Source of the DNA: Streptomyces sp. P9-A2
GTDB lineage: Bacteria > Actinomycetota > Actinomycetes > Streptomycetales > Streptomycetaceae
Reading direction: 5' to 3'
Assembly (NCBI RefSeq): GCF_036634175.1
Contig: NZ_JAZIFX010000001.1
Location: 2,852,001 to 2,916,000, forward strand
DNA length: 64,000 bases
The first letter of the stretch is position 1, and every line of letters starts with the position of its first letter. Of this stretch, positions 8,503 through 15,622 are shown in pieces. Below the pieces are notes generated by a model. That model was not told where the DNA came from. It saw only the letters and a program-made list of their open reading frames with translations, and made no database searches. The translations under genes and the position numbers were made by a program.

Positions 8503-8886
8503 TCAGACCTTCGGCTGGGTGAAGCGGATGCGGTTGCCGAAGGGGTCACGCAGGCCGCAGTCGATTCCGTACGGGCGCTCGGTGGGTTCCTCGGTGAACT
8601 ACACGCCCTTCTCCAGCAGCCTCTCGTAGGTCCTGCGGCAGTCGTCCGTGGTGAGGATGAACCAACCGCCCATGGCCCCCTTGGTCACCAGCTCGCGTAC
8701 CTGCTCCGCCGTCTCCTCCGACATCGCCGGAGCGCCCGGCTTCTCCAGGAGGATCTGCCACTCGGGGTGACCGGGGACGCTGACGGTCAGTCAGCGCATG
8801 AAGCCCATGTCGATGTCGGCGGTGACCTCCAGACCGAGCTTGCCGACGTAGAAGTCGAGGGCCTCGTCCTGGTCGAGGACGTACAT
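8503..8886 (-). pseudogene. VOC/glyoxalase-family protein with two in-frame stops
   Basis: Translating from the ATG at 8886 gives a 128-codon frame matching the vicinal-oxygen-chelate (glyoxalase/bleomycin-resistance) fold: MYVLDQDEALDFYVGKLGLE at the start, then PGHPEWQILLEKPG, GGWFILTTDDCRRTYERLLE and a C-terminal DPFGNRIRFTQ. It is broken by TGA at codon 32 (8791-8793), where relatives have Trp, and TAG at codon 96 (8599-8601), where Glu is expected. The TnpB element ends just upstream of its start, so its promoter is gone. Such genes commonly sit next to an araC gene, and an araC stub lies on the other side of the element. Confidence 0.75.
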
Positions 8887-8888
8887 CT

Positions 8889-9040
8889 TTGACATCCTCC
8901 CCTCCCTGAAGGGGAGGGGATTCCTGGCTCAGGCCGCCTCCGGGAGCAGCGCTCCCGGAGGTCTTACGCCCTCGGCACCAGCCGGGTTGAGACCAGCCCG
9001 GACCAGCATCACGCGGGCGGAGTTCTTGTCCCTGGGGGAC
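8889..9040 (-). ncRNA. Predicted reRNA/omega-RNA overlapping the tnpB 3' end
   Basis: TnpB nucleases use a guide RNA made from the 3' end of tnpB and the right end of the element, with the guide being the flanking host sequence. Here the minus strand has a long palindrome CTCCGGGAGCGCTGCTCCCGGAG at about 8938-8960 and the right-end hairpin before GTCAA. The guide would start near 8888, inside the VOC pseudogene. This is inferred from TnpB biology; the 5' end of the RNA cannot be placed. Confidence 0.35.
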
Positions 9041-10152
9041 ACGGTTCCGCATGTGGTGCAGGTGTAGGTACGTTCCGAAAGAGGAAGTGCGTGCTTGGTT
9101 CTCGCTCCGCACGATGCGCAGTCCATGGTGGTGTGCGCGGGGTGCACGAGGCGGACGTCCCGCCCGTGCTTGCGGCCCATTTCGAGCAGGGCCCGCTTGG
9201 TGGCGCCGATGGCGGCGTCGGCCGCCTTGCGGGCCATGCTGGTGCGGGCGAGGAACTTCGGGCGGAAGTCCTCCACGGCGATGGCGTCGTGGTCGGTCAC
9301 GACGCGCTTGGCCCACTTGCGGGCGGTGTCCTGCCGCTGCCGGGCGACCTTCTTGGAGACCTGCGCGGCCTGCCGCCGCGCCCTCCTGTAGCCCTTGGAC
9401 GCGGCCTGCCCCCTGGCGGGGCGGCGGCGGGCCATCATCCGCTGATAGCGGGCGAGACGCTGCGCGGCCCGCTTGCCGTGTTCGGCGTGCGGGAGGTCGT
9501 GGGCGTCCGATGTGGTGGTGGCGGTCTCCTTGACGCCCCAGTCGACACCGAGGACGGCGCCGGTTTCGGGAAGCGGTTGCACCTCAGTGGCGACGACGAA
9601 CGACGCGTACCAGCGGCCGAGGCTGTCCCGGTACACCCGCACCGACGACGGAGCGGACGGCAGTTCGCGCGACCACACCACCGTCACGGCAATGCCGCCC
9701 GCCAGGTGCAGACGGCCGTTCTTGAGGCGGAACCCTCGGGTGGTGTAGTTCAGCGTCGGCTCGGCGTCACGCTTGCGCTTGTGCCGGGGCATGCCCGCAC
9801 GCTGCTTCACCGGCAGACGGCACTCGATGTCCTTCAAGGCCTTGGAGCGGGACTTGGCGTAGTCCCGGATCGTCTGCTGCTGCGGGACGCTCGCGCCGTT
9901 CCGCAGCCACGGCTGCTTGCTGCGGGCCTCGGTCAGCATCTTGTCGAGCTGTGCCGGACCGCAGGTCAGCTTGTCGTCGGGGTGCGCCTTGCTGTGGGCG
10001 TGCACCTGCCGGCACTTGGCAACGCATTCGTTCCACACCCATCGGCAGCGGTCCCACTCGGCAAGGAGTGGGGTGCGGGCGGTCGACGGCACGCGGAGCC
10101 GATAGGTGTACCGGGAGTGCCCGGCGTCCTTGGCCATCCGCAGCATCGCCAT
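8929..10152 (-). CDS. tnpB: RNA-guided nuclease TnpB of an IS605-group element
   Basis: A 407-aa TnpB with all parts visible: N-terminal wedge/helical region, RuvC-I GVDWGVKETATT, RuvC-II Glu in VEDFRPKFLART, a zinc finger CASCG...CTTCG, and RuvC-III Asp in RDKNSARVM. The nuclease is therefore probably active, as an RNA-guided endonuclease promoting element retention. The last motif (DKNSAR rather than the usual DxNAAxN) is slightly atypical. The start is uncertain: 10152, 10146 and 10137 are all ATG and none has a good ribosome-binding site. Only 14 bp separate it from the divergent arc gene. Confidence 0.85.
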   Translation of the reverse strand: MAMLRMAKDAGHSRYTYRLRVPSTARTPLLAEWDRCRWVWNECVAKCRQVHAHSKAHPDDKLTCGPAQLDKMLTEARSKQPWLRNGASVPQQQTIRDYAKSRSKALKDIECRLPVKQRAGMPRHKRKRDAEPTLNYTTRGFRLKNGRLHLAGGIAVTVVWSRELPSAPSSVRVYRDSLGRWYASFVVATEVQPLPETGAVLGVDWGVKETATTTSDAHDLPHAEHGKRAAQRLARYQRMMARRRPARGQAASKGYRRARRQAAQVSKKVARQRQDTARKWAKRVVTDHDAIAVEDFRPKFLARTSMARKAADAAIGATKRALLEMGRKHGRDVRLVHPAHTTMDCASCGARTKHALPLSERTYTCTTCGTVSPRDKNSARVMLVRAGLNPAGAEGVRPPGALLPEAA

Positions 10153-10166
10153 GGCATCATTTTAGC

Positions 10167-10325
10167 ATGGCCGATGAGAAAAGAATCTCCCTCCGACTCC
10201 CCACCGACCTGCACGCACGGCTGGTTGAACAGGCTCGTGCGGACCGGCGGTCCCTCAACTCCGAGATCATCCACCTGCTTGAGGTCGCCCTCACCGACAC
10301 GGATGGAGACGGCCAATCGCCCTGA
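10167..10325 (+). CDS. Arc-type ribbon-helix-helix DNA-binding protein inside the IS
   Basis: A 52-aa protein with the Arc/MetJ ribbon-helix-helix fold: KRISLRLPTDLHARLVEQA (β-strand and helix A) then RRSLNSEIIHLLEVAL (helix B, with the NSEI motif of Arc). It lies between the tnpB start and the element's left end, so it is cargo of the IS. The start codons of arc and tnpB are divergent and 14 bp apart, with AT-rich TTTTAGC between them, so a dimer bound there would cover both promoters. Likely a repressor of tnpB and of itself, by inference from layout. Confidence 0.75.
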   Translation: MADEKRISLRLPTDLHARLVEQARADRRSLNSEIIHLLEVALTDTDGDGQSP

Positions 10326-10433
10326 CGGCGATTCGTCTTTCCTTGCCCTGCTCCGCAGGGGTCCGCTTCTCCCCCGCAAGCGGGCGGTACCCCCACCCCG
10401 GCCTGAAGTCCGGGGCATCCTCGGAGGTACCCG
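10326..10433. other. Left-end non-coding part of the TnpB element
   Basis: 108 bp after the arc stop holding two GC-rich hairpins: the CCCGC-AA-GCGGG stem near 10374-10386 and CCCCGG-CCTGAAGT-CCGGGG near 10395-10414. The second resembles the subterminal hairpins that TnpA recognises in IS200/IS605 elements. No gene is seen. Confidence 0.5.
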
Positions 10434-10564
10434 GTGAAGTGCGCCGGTGACACATGGGCGATGCGCGCCAGGGCGGGGACGTCCATCGGCTGCGCGTAGT
10501 CGCGGTCCATCGCGTCCCGCGCCCGGAGCATGCGGCGGTTGGTCTCTTCGGCGGCGCGGCTCAC
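10433..10564 (-). pseudogene. 5' stub of an AraC-family regulator gene cut by the TnpB element
   Basis: From the GTG at 10564, 44 residues match the start of a small streptomycete AraC-type regulator (RMLRARDAMDRDYAQPMDVP, then LARIAHVSPAHFT, the first HTH helices). At 10433 the frame runs into the left end of the IS; the second HTH and the rest are absent from the window. The missing part would be about 100 residues. Regulators of this type frequently precede VOC genes, and the decayed VOC gene lies at the other end of the element. Confidence 0.75.
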
Positions 10565-10763
10565 GGGGCCATCCCATCACGGTCCACTCGCCCCGCACCA
10601 CGCACGGACCGGTCACGGCCGGCAGGCCGCCGACGTGCGTCGACGCTCCGGCGGGGGACGTCGCTCGGCCGTCTGTCGTACCCGACCGGATCGGGCACAG
10701 GATGTCGGGTCCGGCAGGGTGGTTCCTTCCTAACGTGAGTGAGCGAAGGGGAAGGAGACCGGG

Positions 10764-11630
10764 GTGCTGGAACGGCTGAACCAGGCCATGGAACACATCG
10801 AGCGCCACCTCGATCAGCGGATCGACGCGGCCGACCTGGCACGGATCACGGCGACGTCGGAGTACCACTTCCGCCGGCTGTTCTCCGCGCTGGCGGGAAT
10901 GCCGCTGTCGGAGTACATCCGGCGCAGGCGGCTCACGGTCGCCGGTGCCGAGGTGCTGGCCGGGAACCGGACGCTGCTGGAGATCGCGATGCGGTACGGC
11001 TACACGTCGGGGGAGGCGTTCGCGCGTGCGTTCCGCGTCATGCACGGCGTCGGTCCCGGCGAGGCCAGGCGGTCCGGTGCGAGTCTGCGGTCCCAGCAGC
11101 GGCTGTCCTTCCGCCTCACCGTCGAAGGGAGCAGCAGTATGCGCTACAGGATCGTGGAGAAGGACGAGTTCCGCGTGGTCGGCAGGAAGGCACGCGTCCC
11201 CCTCGTGCACGAGGGGATGAATCCCGCCATCGCCGACTTCATCCGGGGCATCGGGCAGGAGACGCTGCAGCGCATGCGGAGCCTGTCCGATCAGGAACCG
11301 CGGGGGATCGTGGGAGTGAGCGAGAACCTCGACCCGAGCCGGGCGGAAGGAACCGAACTCGACTACTACCACGGGGTGGTGACCCGTGCCGCCGCGCCCG
11401 AGGACATGGACGCGCTCACCGTGCAGGCCGGGACGTGGGCCGTCTTCGAGAGCTCCGGGCCGTTTCCGCAGGCGCTCCAGTACCTCTGGCGGGACGTGTT
11501 CACACAGTGGTTCCCGTCCAATCCGTACCTGAGCCGGCCGGGACCCGAGATCCTGCGGACCCGGCTGTCGCAGGATGCCACGCAGGCGGACGCGGAGCTG
11601 TGGATCCCCGTGGAGCGGGCGGCGGTCTGA
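10764..11630 (+). CDS. AraC-family regulator with GyrI-like effector domain
   Basis: A 288-aa transcription factor. Residues 1-105 form the AraC double HTH (MEHIERHLDQRIDAADLARI, then LLEIAMRYGYTSGEAFARAF, ending GPGEAR); residues about 125-288 form a GyrI/SOUL-like small-molecule binding domain (ending RTRLSQDATQADAELWIPV). This Rob/SoxS-like architecture senses drugs or other small amphipathic ligands. The GTG at 10764 has GAAGGAG seven bases upstream. It is monocistronic, followed by a strong hairpin. The target is unknown; the fragmentary MFS tail downstream may be what remains of a regulated exporter. Confidence 0.88.
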   Translation: MLERLNQAMEHIERHLDQRIDAADLARITATSEYHFRRLFSALAGMPLSEYIRRRRLTVAGAEVLAGNRTLLEIAMRYGYTSGEAFARAFRVMHGVGPGEARRSGASLRSQQRLSFRLTVEGSSSMRYRIVEKDEFRVVGRKARVPLVHEGMNPAIADFIRGIGQETLQRMRSLSDQEPRGIVGVSENLDPSRAEGTELDYYHGVVTRAAAPEDMDALTVQAGTWAVFESSGPFPQALQYLWRDVFTQWFPSNPYLSRPGPEILRTRLSQDATQADAELWIPVERAAV

Positions 11631-11635
11631 ACGAC

Positions 11636-11670
11636 GGCGTGCGGCGGCGGCCCGGCCGCCGCCGCACGCC
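11636..11670 (+). terminator. Strong hairpin terminator after the AraC/GyrI gene
   Basis: 15-bp perfect stem GGCGTGCGGCGGCGG / CCGCCGCCGCACGCC with a 5-nt loop, starting 5 bp after the stop codon. No T-tract, as is common in Streptomyces. Confidence 0.75.
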
Positions 11671-11715
11671 GGAGATGTTGGTCAGAGCCTTGAAACGAAC
11701 CGGGTCTCCCGGGCC

Positions 11716-11830
11716 CGGACCACGAAGGGCCGGGAGAGGACGGTGACGGTGACGGAGAGGGCGGCCGGGACGGTGATCGTGAGGCCGGGGCCGAGGTACG
11801 GGGCGAGGACTGCGGCGATCGCGGTTCCTC
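11716..11830 (-). pseudogene. 3'-terminal fragment of an MFS gene, near-copy of 23160-23280
   Basis: About 115 bp align with the 3' end of the intact MFS gene at 23120-24436 at roughly 85% identity by eye, in the same orientation (for example CACGAAGGGCCGGGAGAGGACGG against CACGAAGGGGCGGGAGAGGACGG). This corresponds to the last transmembrane segment and C-terminus. No upstream part of the gene is present. Either a diverged partial duplication or the tail of a second, deleted exporter gene. Confidence 0.6.
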
Positions 11831-12234
11831 GGCGGTGGTCTTCTGAGTGGCGGGCTGGTCGTCGTGGATCACCGCCCTCCAGAAGTGACCCACCCGCGTG
11901 AAAACCGTGAGCGCATCCGCCCCCACTGTCCAGATGTCACTCATTTGAGCGCTTACTGAATTCGGCGCTTCGAGGTCAGTCCGATCTGTCGAGAGTGAGG
12001 CCGGTCCCGGCGAGGAATCCGCCGAGGATGCCGTGTCGGTACTGCAGTGCCTTGAGCCTCCTGCCTCCTGCCTCGGCCACGGCACTCCCCCTGCTACGCC
12101 GCTCAACCCACCCGACGGAACTGCGCTACACCCGACCACCGCCCACCCCGGGGGAACGAGGGTCCCCCGGGGCCGGGCCCGGTCATGGCCGTTGCGCCCG
12201 GATGCGGGCGGTGGACCGTGGTGCCCGGCCGGGT

Positions 12235-12279
12235 GCCGGCATCGATGCCGACCCATATCCGCTCGTGAGACGTGCTCAA
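12235..12279 (-). pseudogene. IS110-family transposase N-terminal relic
   Basis: The minus strand encodes LSTSHERIWVGIDAG, matching the very start of IS110-family (DEDD) transposases, in which the Asp of GIDAG is catalytic. The match ends at about 12235 and the following sequence is unrelated in any frame. Only 45 bp, so the call rests on this distinctive motif. Confidence 0.4.
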
Positions 12280-12451
12280 GCCCGTCGCTCCGTATCTCTC
12301 GTGACCAGCACCCCATGGTCCGAAGGACACCCCGCCGACAGGTCCCTGATAGGACTCCCGCTCTCCCTGGTCAGAGGGGATCTCCTTTTCCATGCCCAAA
12401 CCCCGAACGGACCATCACCCGGCGAATCGTGGTTCAGTCAGCCATCCTCGT

Positions 12452-12736
12452 TCAACTCTTGCCGACATGGAACCCGTCGGGCCAACAAATGGTATCCAGG
12501 ACGTACTCGTGCACGAAGAAACCATTCGGGGAACGTCTGAACCCAGGCAGGGCTCGCGCCCTCTCGATTCGTTCTTCAGCCAGCTGCCTGCTTGAGTACA
12601 GGCCAAGCACCTTGAAACTGTCCTCACTGTCATCCCAGAAGAGCGGTTCACCATCTTCCATAAAGTCAGGTGCTACATCTTCGGGCTCAACTGACATGTG
12701 ATGCCGGTGCACCAAAAGATAGACGATTCGATTCAT
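12452..12736 (-). CDS. DUF7336-like small protein, probable immunity protein (second copy)
   Basis: A 94-aa acidic soluble protein. Its plan matches the next gene upstream: an opening VYLLVHRHHM strand, a VLGLYSSRQLAEERIERARALPGF helix region (quoted in part) and a C-terminal FFVHEYVLDTICWPDGF segment. This is the layout of DUF7336 proteins as I recall them. AAAGGA lies 7 bp before the ATG. Tandem paralogues downstream of an RHS tip are typical of immunity arrays, so it probably neutralises an RHS C-terminal toxin or is a spare copy with shifted specificity. Inferred from position. Confidence 0.55.
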   Translation of the reverse strand: MNRIVYLLVHRHHMSVEPEDVAPDFMEDGEPLFWDDSEDSFKVLGLYSSRQLAEERIERARALPGFRRSPNGFFVHEYVLDTICWPDGFHVGKS

Positions 12737-12925
12737 TTCAATCCTTTACCGGGATTTCAAAGTTGGTAGGGACAGACCACCGGACGGTACCCATCCGCGC
12801 CAATATGGACGGACGACCTGCTCCGTCCGCACCGGGGTGCCGACAGTCCGACGGTCGCGCATAGAGCCAGCCGTACCCCCGTCAAGCTCGAAGACCCCTT
12901 TTTGCTCACCGAATGAATGAGGAAG

Positions 12926-13237
12926 TCAGTCCTCCTGAATTCCTTCTGGATACTCCGTAAAATATCCGTCGGTCCACAGGTCCTCATCAAGCATGAGGGG
13001 TGAAATGCAGAAACAATCCGGCTCATCACGGAACCCCGGCAACTGCTTCGCACCCTGACCCCGCGCCCCGGCCATCTCCCTATCGCTGTAGATACCGAGA
13101 ATTCGCCACTCCTCCTCGTCCAGATGTATGCCGCCGTCCAGATCTCGATGGATCGCCTCCCCGTCCTCCTCTACGGCAAGATGGCGGGCATGCCACAAGA
13201 CGAAAACCTCGGGCTGGGAGTGACGTTCAGTCATCAT
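12926..13237 (-). CDS. DUF7336-like small protein, probable immunity protein (first copy)
   Basis: A 103-aa acidic soluble protein with EVFVLWHARHLAVEEDGEAI near the start, a WRILGIYSDREMAGARGQGA helix region, QLPGFRDEPDCFCISPLML and an ending DEDLWTDGYFTEYPEG. It is paralogous to the gene at 12452-12736. It begins 72 bp after the stop of the orphan RHS tip, with a 19-bp hairpin in between, so it must have its own promoter or rely on readthrough. Predicted to protect against the adjacent RHS C-terminal toxin; this pairing is from position only. Confidence 0.6.
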   Translation of the reverse strand: MMTERHSQPEVFVLWHARHLAVEEDGEAIHRDLDGGIHLDEEEWRILGIYSDREMAGARGQGAKQLPGFRDEPDCFCISPLMLDEDLWTDGYFTEYPEGIQED

Positions 13238-13256
13238 GCACGCTTTCTTTCGTAGG

Positions 13257-13298
13257 TAAGCTTTCGGGGGGTGCGCGACCGCACCCCCCGAAAGCTTA
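13257..13298. terminator. Long perfect hairpin between the RHS tip and its immunity gene
   Basis: 19-bp perfect stem TAAGCTTTCGGGGGGTGCG / CGCACCCCCCGAAAGCTTA, 4-nt loop. It is flanked by A/T on both sides and would act as a strong terminator in either direction. A terminator between toxin and immunity would uncouple their expression. Confidence 0.75.
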
Positions 13299-13308
13299 CA
13301 AGTACCCG

Positions 13309-14615
13309 CTACTTCCGGTCGAAGTATTTCTTCGCCTTACTAATGGGCCCACCTGCACCCATCTCCCGCTTCGTAGGGGGCCGACGGAACTCCTTCTTAA
13401 AGTATTCTATCGCAGATTGCTCTGCCGACTTTCCCGGGATTTTACTCTTTCCCCTGACGAAGCTCGGGGCGTCGGTGGCTCTTTCCTTCCCGGACTTCTT
13501 TGACGCCTTCGCCCACAGGATTTTGACTTGCTTGACGGCCCAGGCCTTACCCTTCAGCCAGATGAGGGCGGCGATGCCGATGACGGCTCCGACACCGATG
13601 ATGGCGAGCACCGTTCCAGCGCTCACGCCTAGCCCCGCTGCGCCGACGAGTGCCAGGGCGGTCATGCGTCCGTCGAGGTCGAGCATGTTGACCGGGTCGC
13701 CGCACACGTAGTCGTAGCTGTTGCAGCTGCCACCCGCCACGGGGTCGACGGACAGGAATCTCCCCTTGGCGGGGTCGTACAGCCGGACGCCCATCAGAGT
13801 CAGCCCCGTGACGCTCTCACTGGAGCGCTGATAACCGCCGAGCCAGCCATAACGGGCTTCGGACTGACCACCCCTGGAGTTTCCGTACTCATCGACGTCC
13901 AGGGCCGTGGGCGCCTCGCTGGTGTCCAGAGAGAGCAGGAGACTGACGTCTCCACGGATGTTGGTGAGTTGGAGGACTGTTCCACCAGCCTTGGCGGTGG
14001 TGGCAGTCAGCCGGCCGTCGAGGCCGGTGACATTGCGCGTCAATACGCCGGTGGCTGCCTCTTCGGTTATCCAGCGGGGGCTGTCGTCGTCGCTGTCGTA
14101 GTGGTTGACCTTGGAGCCGGTCTGGGTCCAGGTGGAGCCGCTGCCGGTTTCGGTCTTCCAGGAACGGAAGCGCAGGTTGGCGTCAAGTTGCCAGGTTTGG
14201 CGCTTGCCGTTGGCGGTCTGCTGGTGGGCGACGTCGTTGGCAGGTACCGGTGCCGGTGCCGGTGGCGGCGGCGGTGCCGGTGCCGGTGGCGGCGGCGGCG
14301 GCGGCGGCGAACCAGTAGGTGGTCCCCCGGGTCGCGGCGTCCGTGCCGGTCGCGCCGGGCAGGAGTTGCTTGGTGACCCGCCCCTGGGCGTCGTGCTCCG
14401 TGGTCTCGGTGATGGCGAGACCACCGGGGTCCTTGACCGTCTTCGTCGGCAGGTCCTTAGCCCAGTCATAGACCATCTGCGTGGCACGCAGGTCACCGAG
14501 CACCGAGGGGTGCTCGGTGACCTGGGCCCCGGTGGTGGTCCTGGTGACCTGGTCCTTGACCTTGGCCGTGCCGTTGGTGGGCCGACTGGCGTCGTACTCG
14601 TTCACGGTCCAGCGC
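13309..14615 (-). pseudogene. Orphan RHS C-terminal cassette with toxin tip; N-terminal part missing, frameshifted
   Basis: Two blocks resemble the large RHS protein. Block one, from WTVNEYDASRPTNGTAKVKD (about 14611) to AATRGTTYW (about 14315), is in one frame; block two, from ANDVAHQQTANGKRQTWQLD (about 14240), through the RHS core GVRLYDPAKGRFLSVDPVAG and DPVNMLDLDGR, to the stop at 13309, is in another. A GC-rich simple repeat replaces the roughly 300 residues that should lie between. After the core, a tip of about 125 residues has a hydrophobic Ala/Gly/Val segment then a Lys-rich end (KAWAVKQVKILWAKASKKSG and REMGAGGPISKAKKYFDRK), unlike the tip of the large protein. The N-terminal RHS part is absent, cut near the IS. 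It looks like a displaced tip cassette available for recombination with the main gene. Confidence 0.7.
14247..14310. repeat. GGTGCC/GGCGGC simple-sequence tract in the orphan RHS cassette
   Basis: About 64 bp of GGTGCCGGTGGCGGC-type units, with the subunits GGTGCCGGTGCCGGTGGCGG present twice and a run of seven GGC. It sits exactly where two homologous RHS blocks are joined, encoding Ala/Thr/Gly or Pro/Ala repeats depending on frame. Confidence 0.8.
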
Positions 14616-14728
14616 ACCCCGCAGCGACACGCGACGTCCCCGAACCTCACCACGAGGACAAACCGGGGTGAACTGATCACCTCACCCGAGCAACGTCATG
14701 GCTGACGAATCGGGGTCAATGAGCTTCT

Positions 14729-15481
14729 TCAGCGTTGACGCTCCAGGGTGAGGATGGCCTTGGCGATTGACGTCATGCGGTTGGGGCTGCATCGGGACCT
14801 GCGGAAGATTCGCCAGGACTTCAGGTTCGCGACGCCGCGTTCGACGGGCGCTCGCGCTGCGGCCAGTGCCTGGTTGAGGGTCTTTTCGGTGGGGGTGAGT
14901 TCCCGCAGAGGCCTGCGCTTGATGCCGGTGGTCAGCCACGGGCCGGCGCCTTGATAGGCGAGATCGGCCAAGATGGGAACGCCCTGGCGCTCGCAGATCC
15001 GGATGATCCGGTGGGTGCGGGCTGGGGGAGGTCAGGTCGTGGGTGCGGCCCGGCAGGGCGGGCGAGAGCCACAGCAGTCGGCCTTCGGGGTCGGTGACGA
15101 CCTGCACGTTCACGCCGTGGCGCCGGTGTTTGTGGGAGTAGTCGACCCGGCCGTCGCCGACCCGGTCGCACTCGGCGAGGGTGCCGTCGAGCAGGACGAA
15201 GTCGGGTTCGTGCTCGCGCAGCTTCTTCAGCAGACCCGGTGCACGTTCGGCGAGCAGGTCGACGACTGCGCTGGTATAAGCATGGGCGGTGGACTCGCTG
15301 ATCCCGAACCCGGCGGCGATCTTCGCCAGAGTGGTGCGTCGCGCAGGTACACCAGTGCCACCATCGCGCGCTGAGACGGGCGGAGCTTGCATCGCCGGTC
15401 GCCCTCACGGGTGATGATCAGCATGGTGACCCACTCCACGAGTGCATGCGGCAGGTCGAGTACGGCAGGATGGCTGACCAA
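14729..15481 (-). pseudogene. IS5-family (DDE Tnp4-type) transposase with two frameshifts
   Basis: Read over three frames, the minus strand gives a complete transposase: LRPSQRAMVALVYLR (HTH, 15481 to about 15350), then TLAKIAAGFGISESTAHAYT, LLDGTLAECDRV (first catalytic Asp) and YSHKHRRHGVNVQV to about 15010, then PILADLAYQGAG (second Asp) and ARAPVERGVANLKSWRIF (catalytic Glu) to the stop at 14729. One frameshift lies near 15350 and one near 15010, so no active enzyme is made. The element lies between the large RHS gene's immunity gene and the orphan tip cassette. The imperfect direct repeat CCCGAGCAAYGTSAT at 14685 and 15488 may mark its edges; true terminal inverted repeats were not resolved. 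Confidence 0.75.
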
Positions 15482-15622
15482 CGAGGCCCCCGAGCAATGT
15501 GATTGAGACGTCAGACATCTCGATCAACAGCCCGGGGGCCTCGCTCGTTGCGCTTCACGGCCCATCACCGGATCGGTGGCCAACTCGAAGAAGCTCAATG
15601 ATCCTGCCGACGGAGATTGCTC
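15482..15622. other. Right flank of the IS5-type element with inverted repeat
   Basis: Contains ACGAGGCCCCC (15481-15491) and GGGGGCCTCGCTCGT (about 15534-15548), a palindrome spaced about 43 bp apart. It may be an IS end, a terminator for the immunity gene, or both. No gene is seen. Confidence 0.35.

Larger units (their letters stand above)
8889..10433 (-). mobile_element. IS200/IS605-group TnpB-only element (IS1341-like) carrying an Arc gene
   Basis: About 1.55 kb. The right end (minus-strand sense) contains the hairpin CCCTCCCC-TTCA-GGGAGGGG and ends GGAGGATGTCAA, which is shared with the second element at 30489-30523. The left end starts after TTCAC (minus strand, 10438-10434), followed by the subterminal hairpin CCCCGG...CCGGGG at about 10393-10412. 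It encodes TnpB and, divergently, an Arc-type repressor, but no Y1 transposase TnpA, so it depends on one in trans. Flanks are an araC stub and a VOC pseudogene. The exact end bases are inferred from the shared motif. Confidence 0.7.
11671..12451. other. Gene-poor stretch of relics between the AraC/GyrI gene and the immunity genes
   Basis: No intact gene is convincing here. It holds an MFS gene tail (11716-11830), an AT-richer segment around 11920-11980, a minus-strand reading fragment ending LKALQYRHGILGGFLAG near 12000-12050 that I do not recognise, and an IS110 transposase start (12235-12279). The pattern is that of successive insertions and deletions. Confidence 0.5.

Noticed and set aside
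8212..8892. Plus-strand frame of 226 residues over the APH and VOC remnants
   Set aside because: It lacks any domain and lies opposite clear VOC-family sequence on the minus strand.
8929..10152. TldR (nuclease-dead TnpB regulator)
   Set aside because: The RuvC acids (GVDWG, VEDF, DKNSAR) are all present and IS ends flank the gene, so it is an ordinary TnpB.
11366..12316. Minus-strand frame of 316 residues between the AraC/GyrI gene and the immunity genes
   Set aside because: It runs through the AraC gene's antisense, the terminator hairpin and the MFS fragment; composition (Ser/Pro/Arg) is typical of a shadow.
13257..13298. Possible CRISPR-like or att repeat
   Set aside because: It is a single perfect hairpin with no spacer or second copy; terminator is the simpler explanation.
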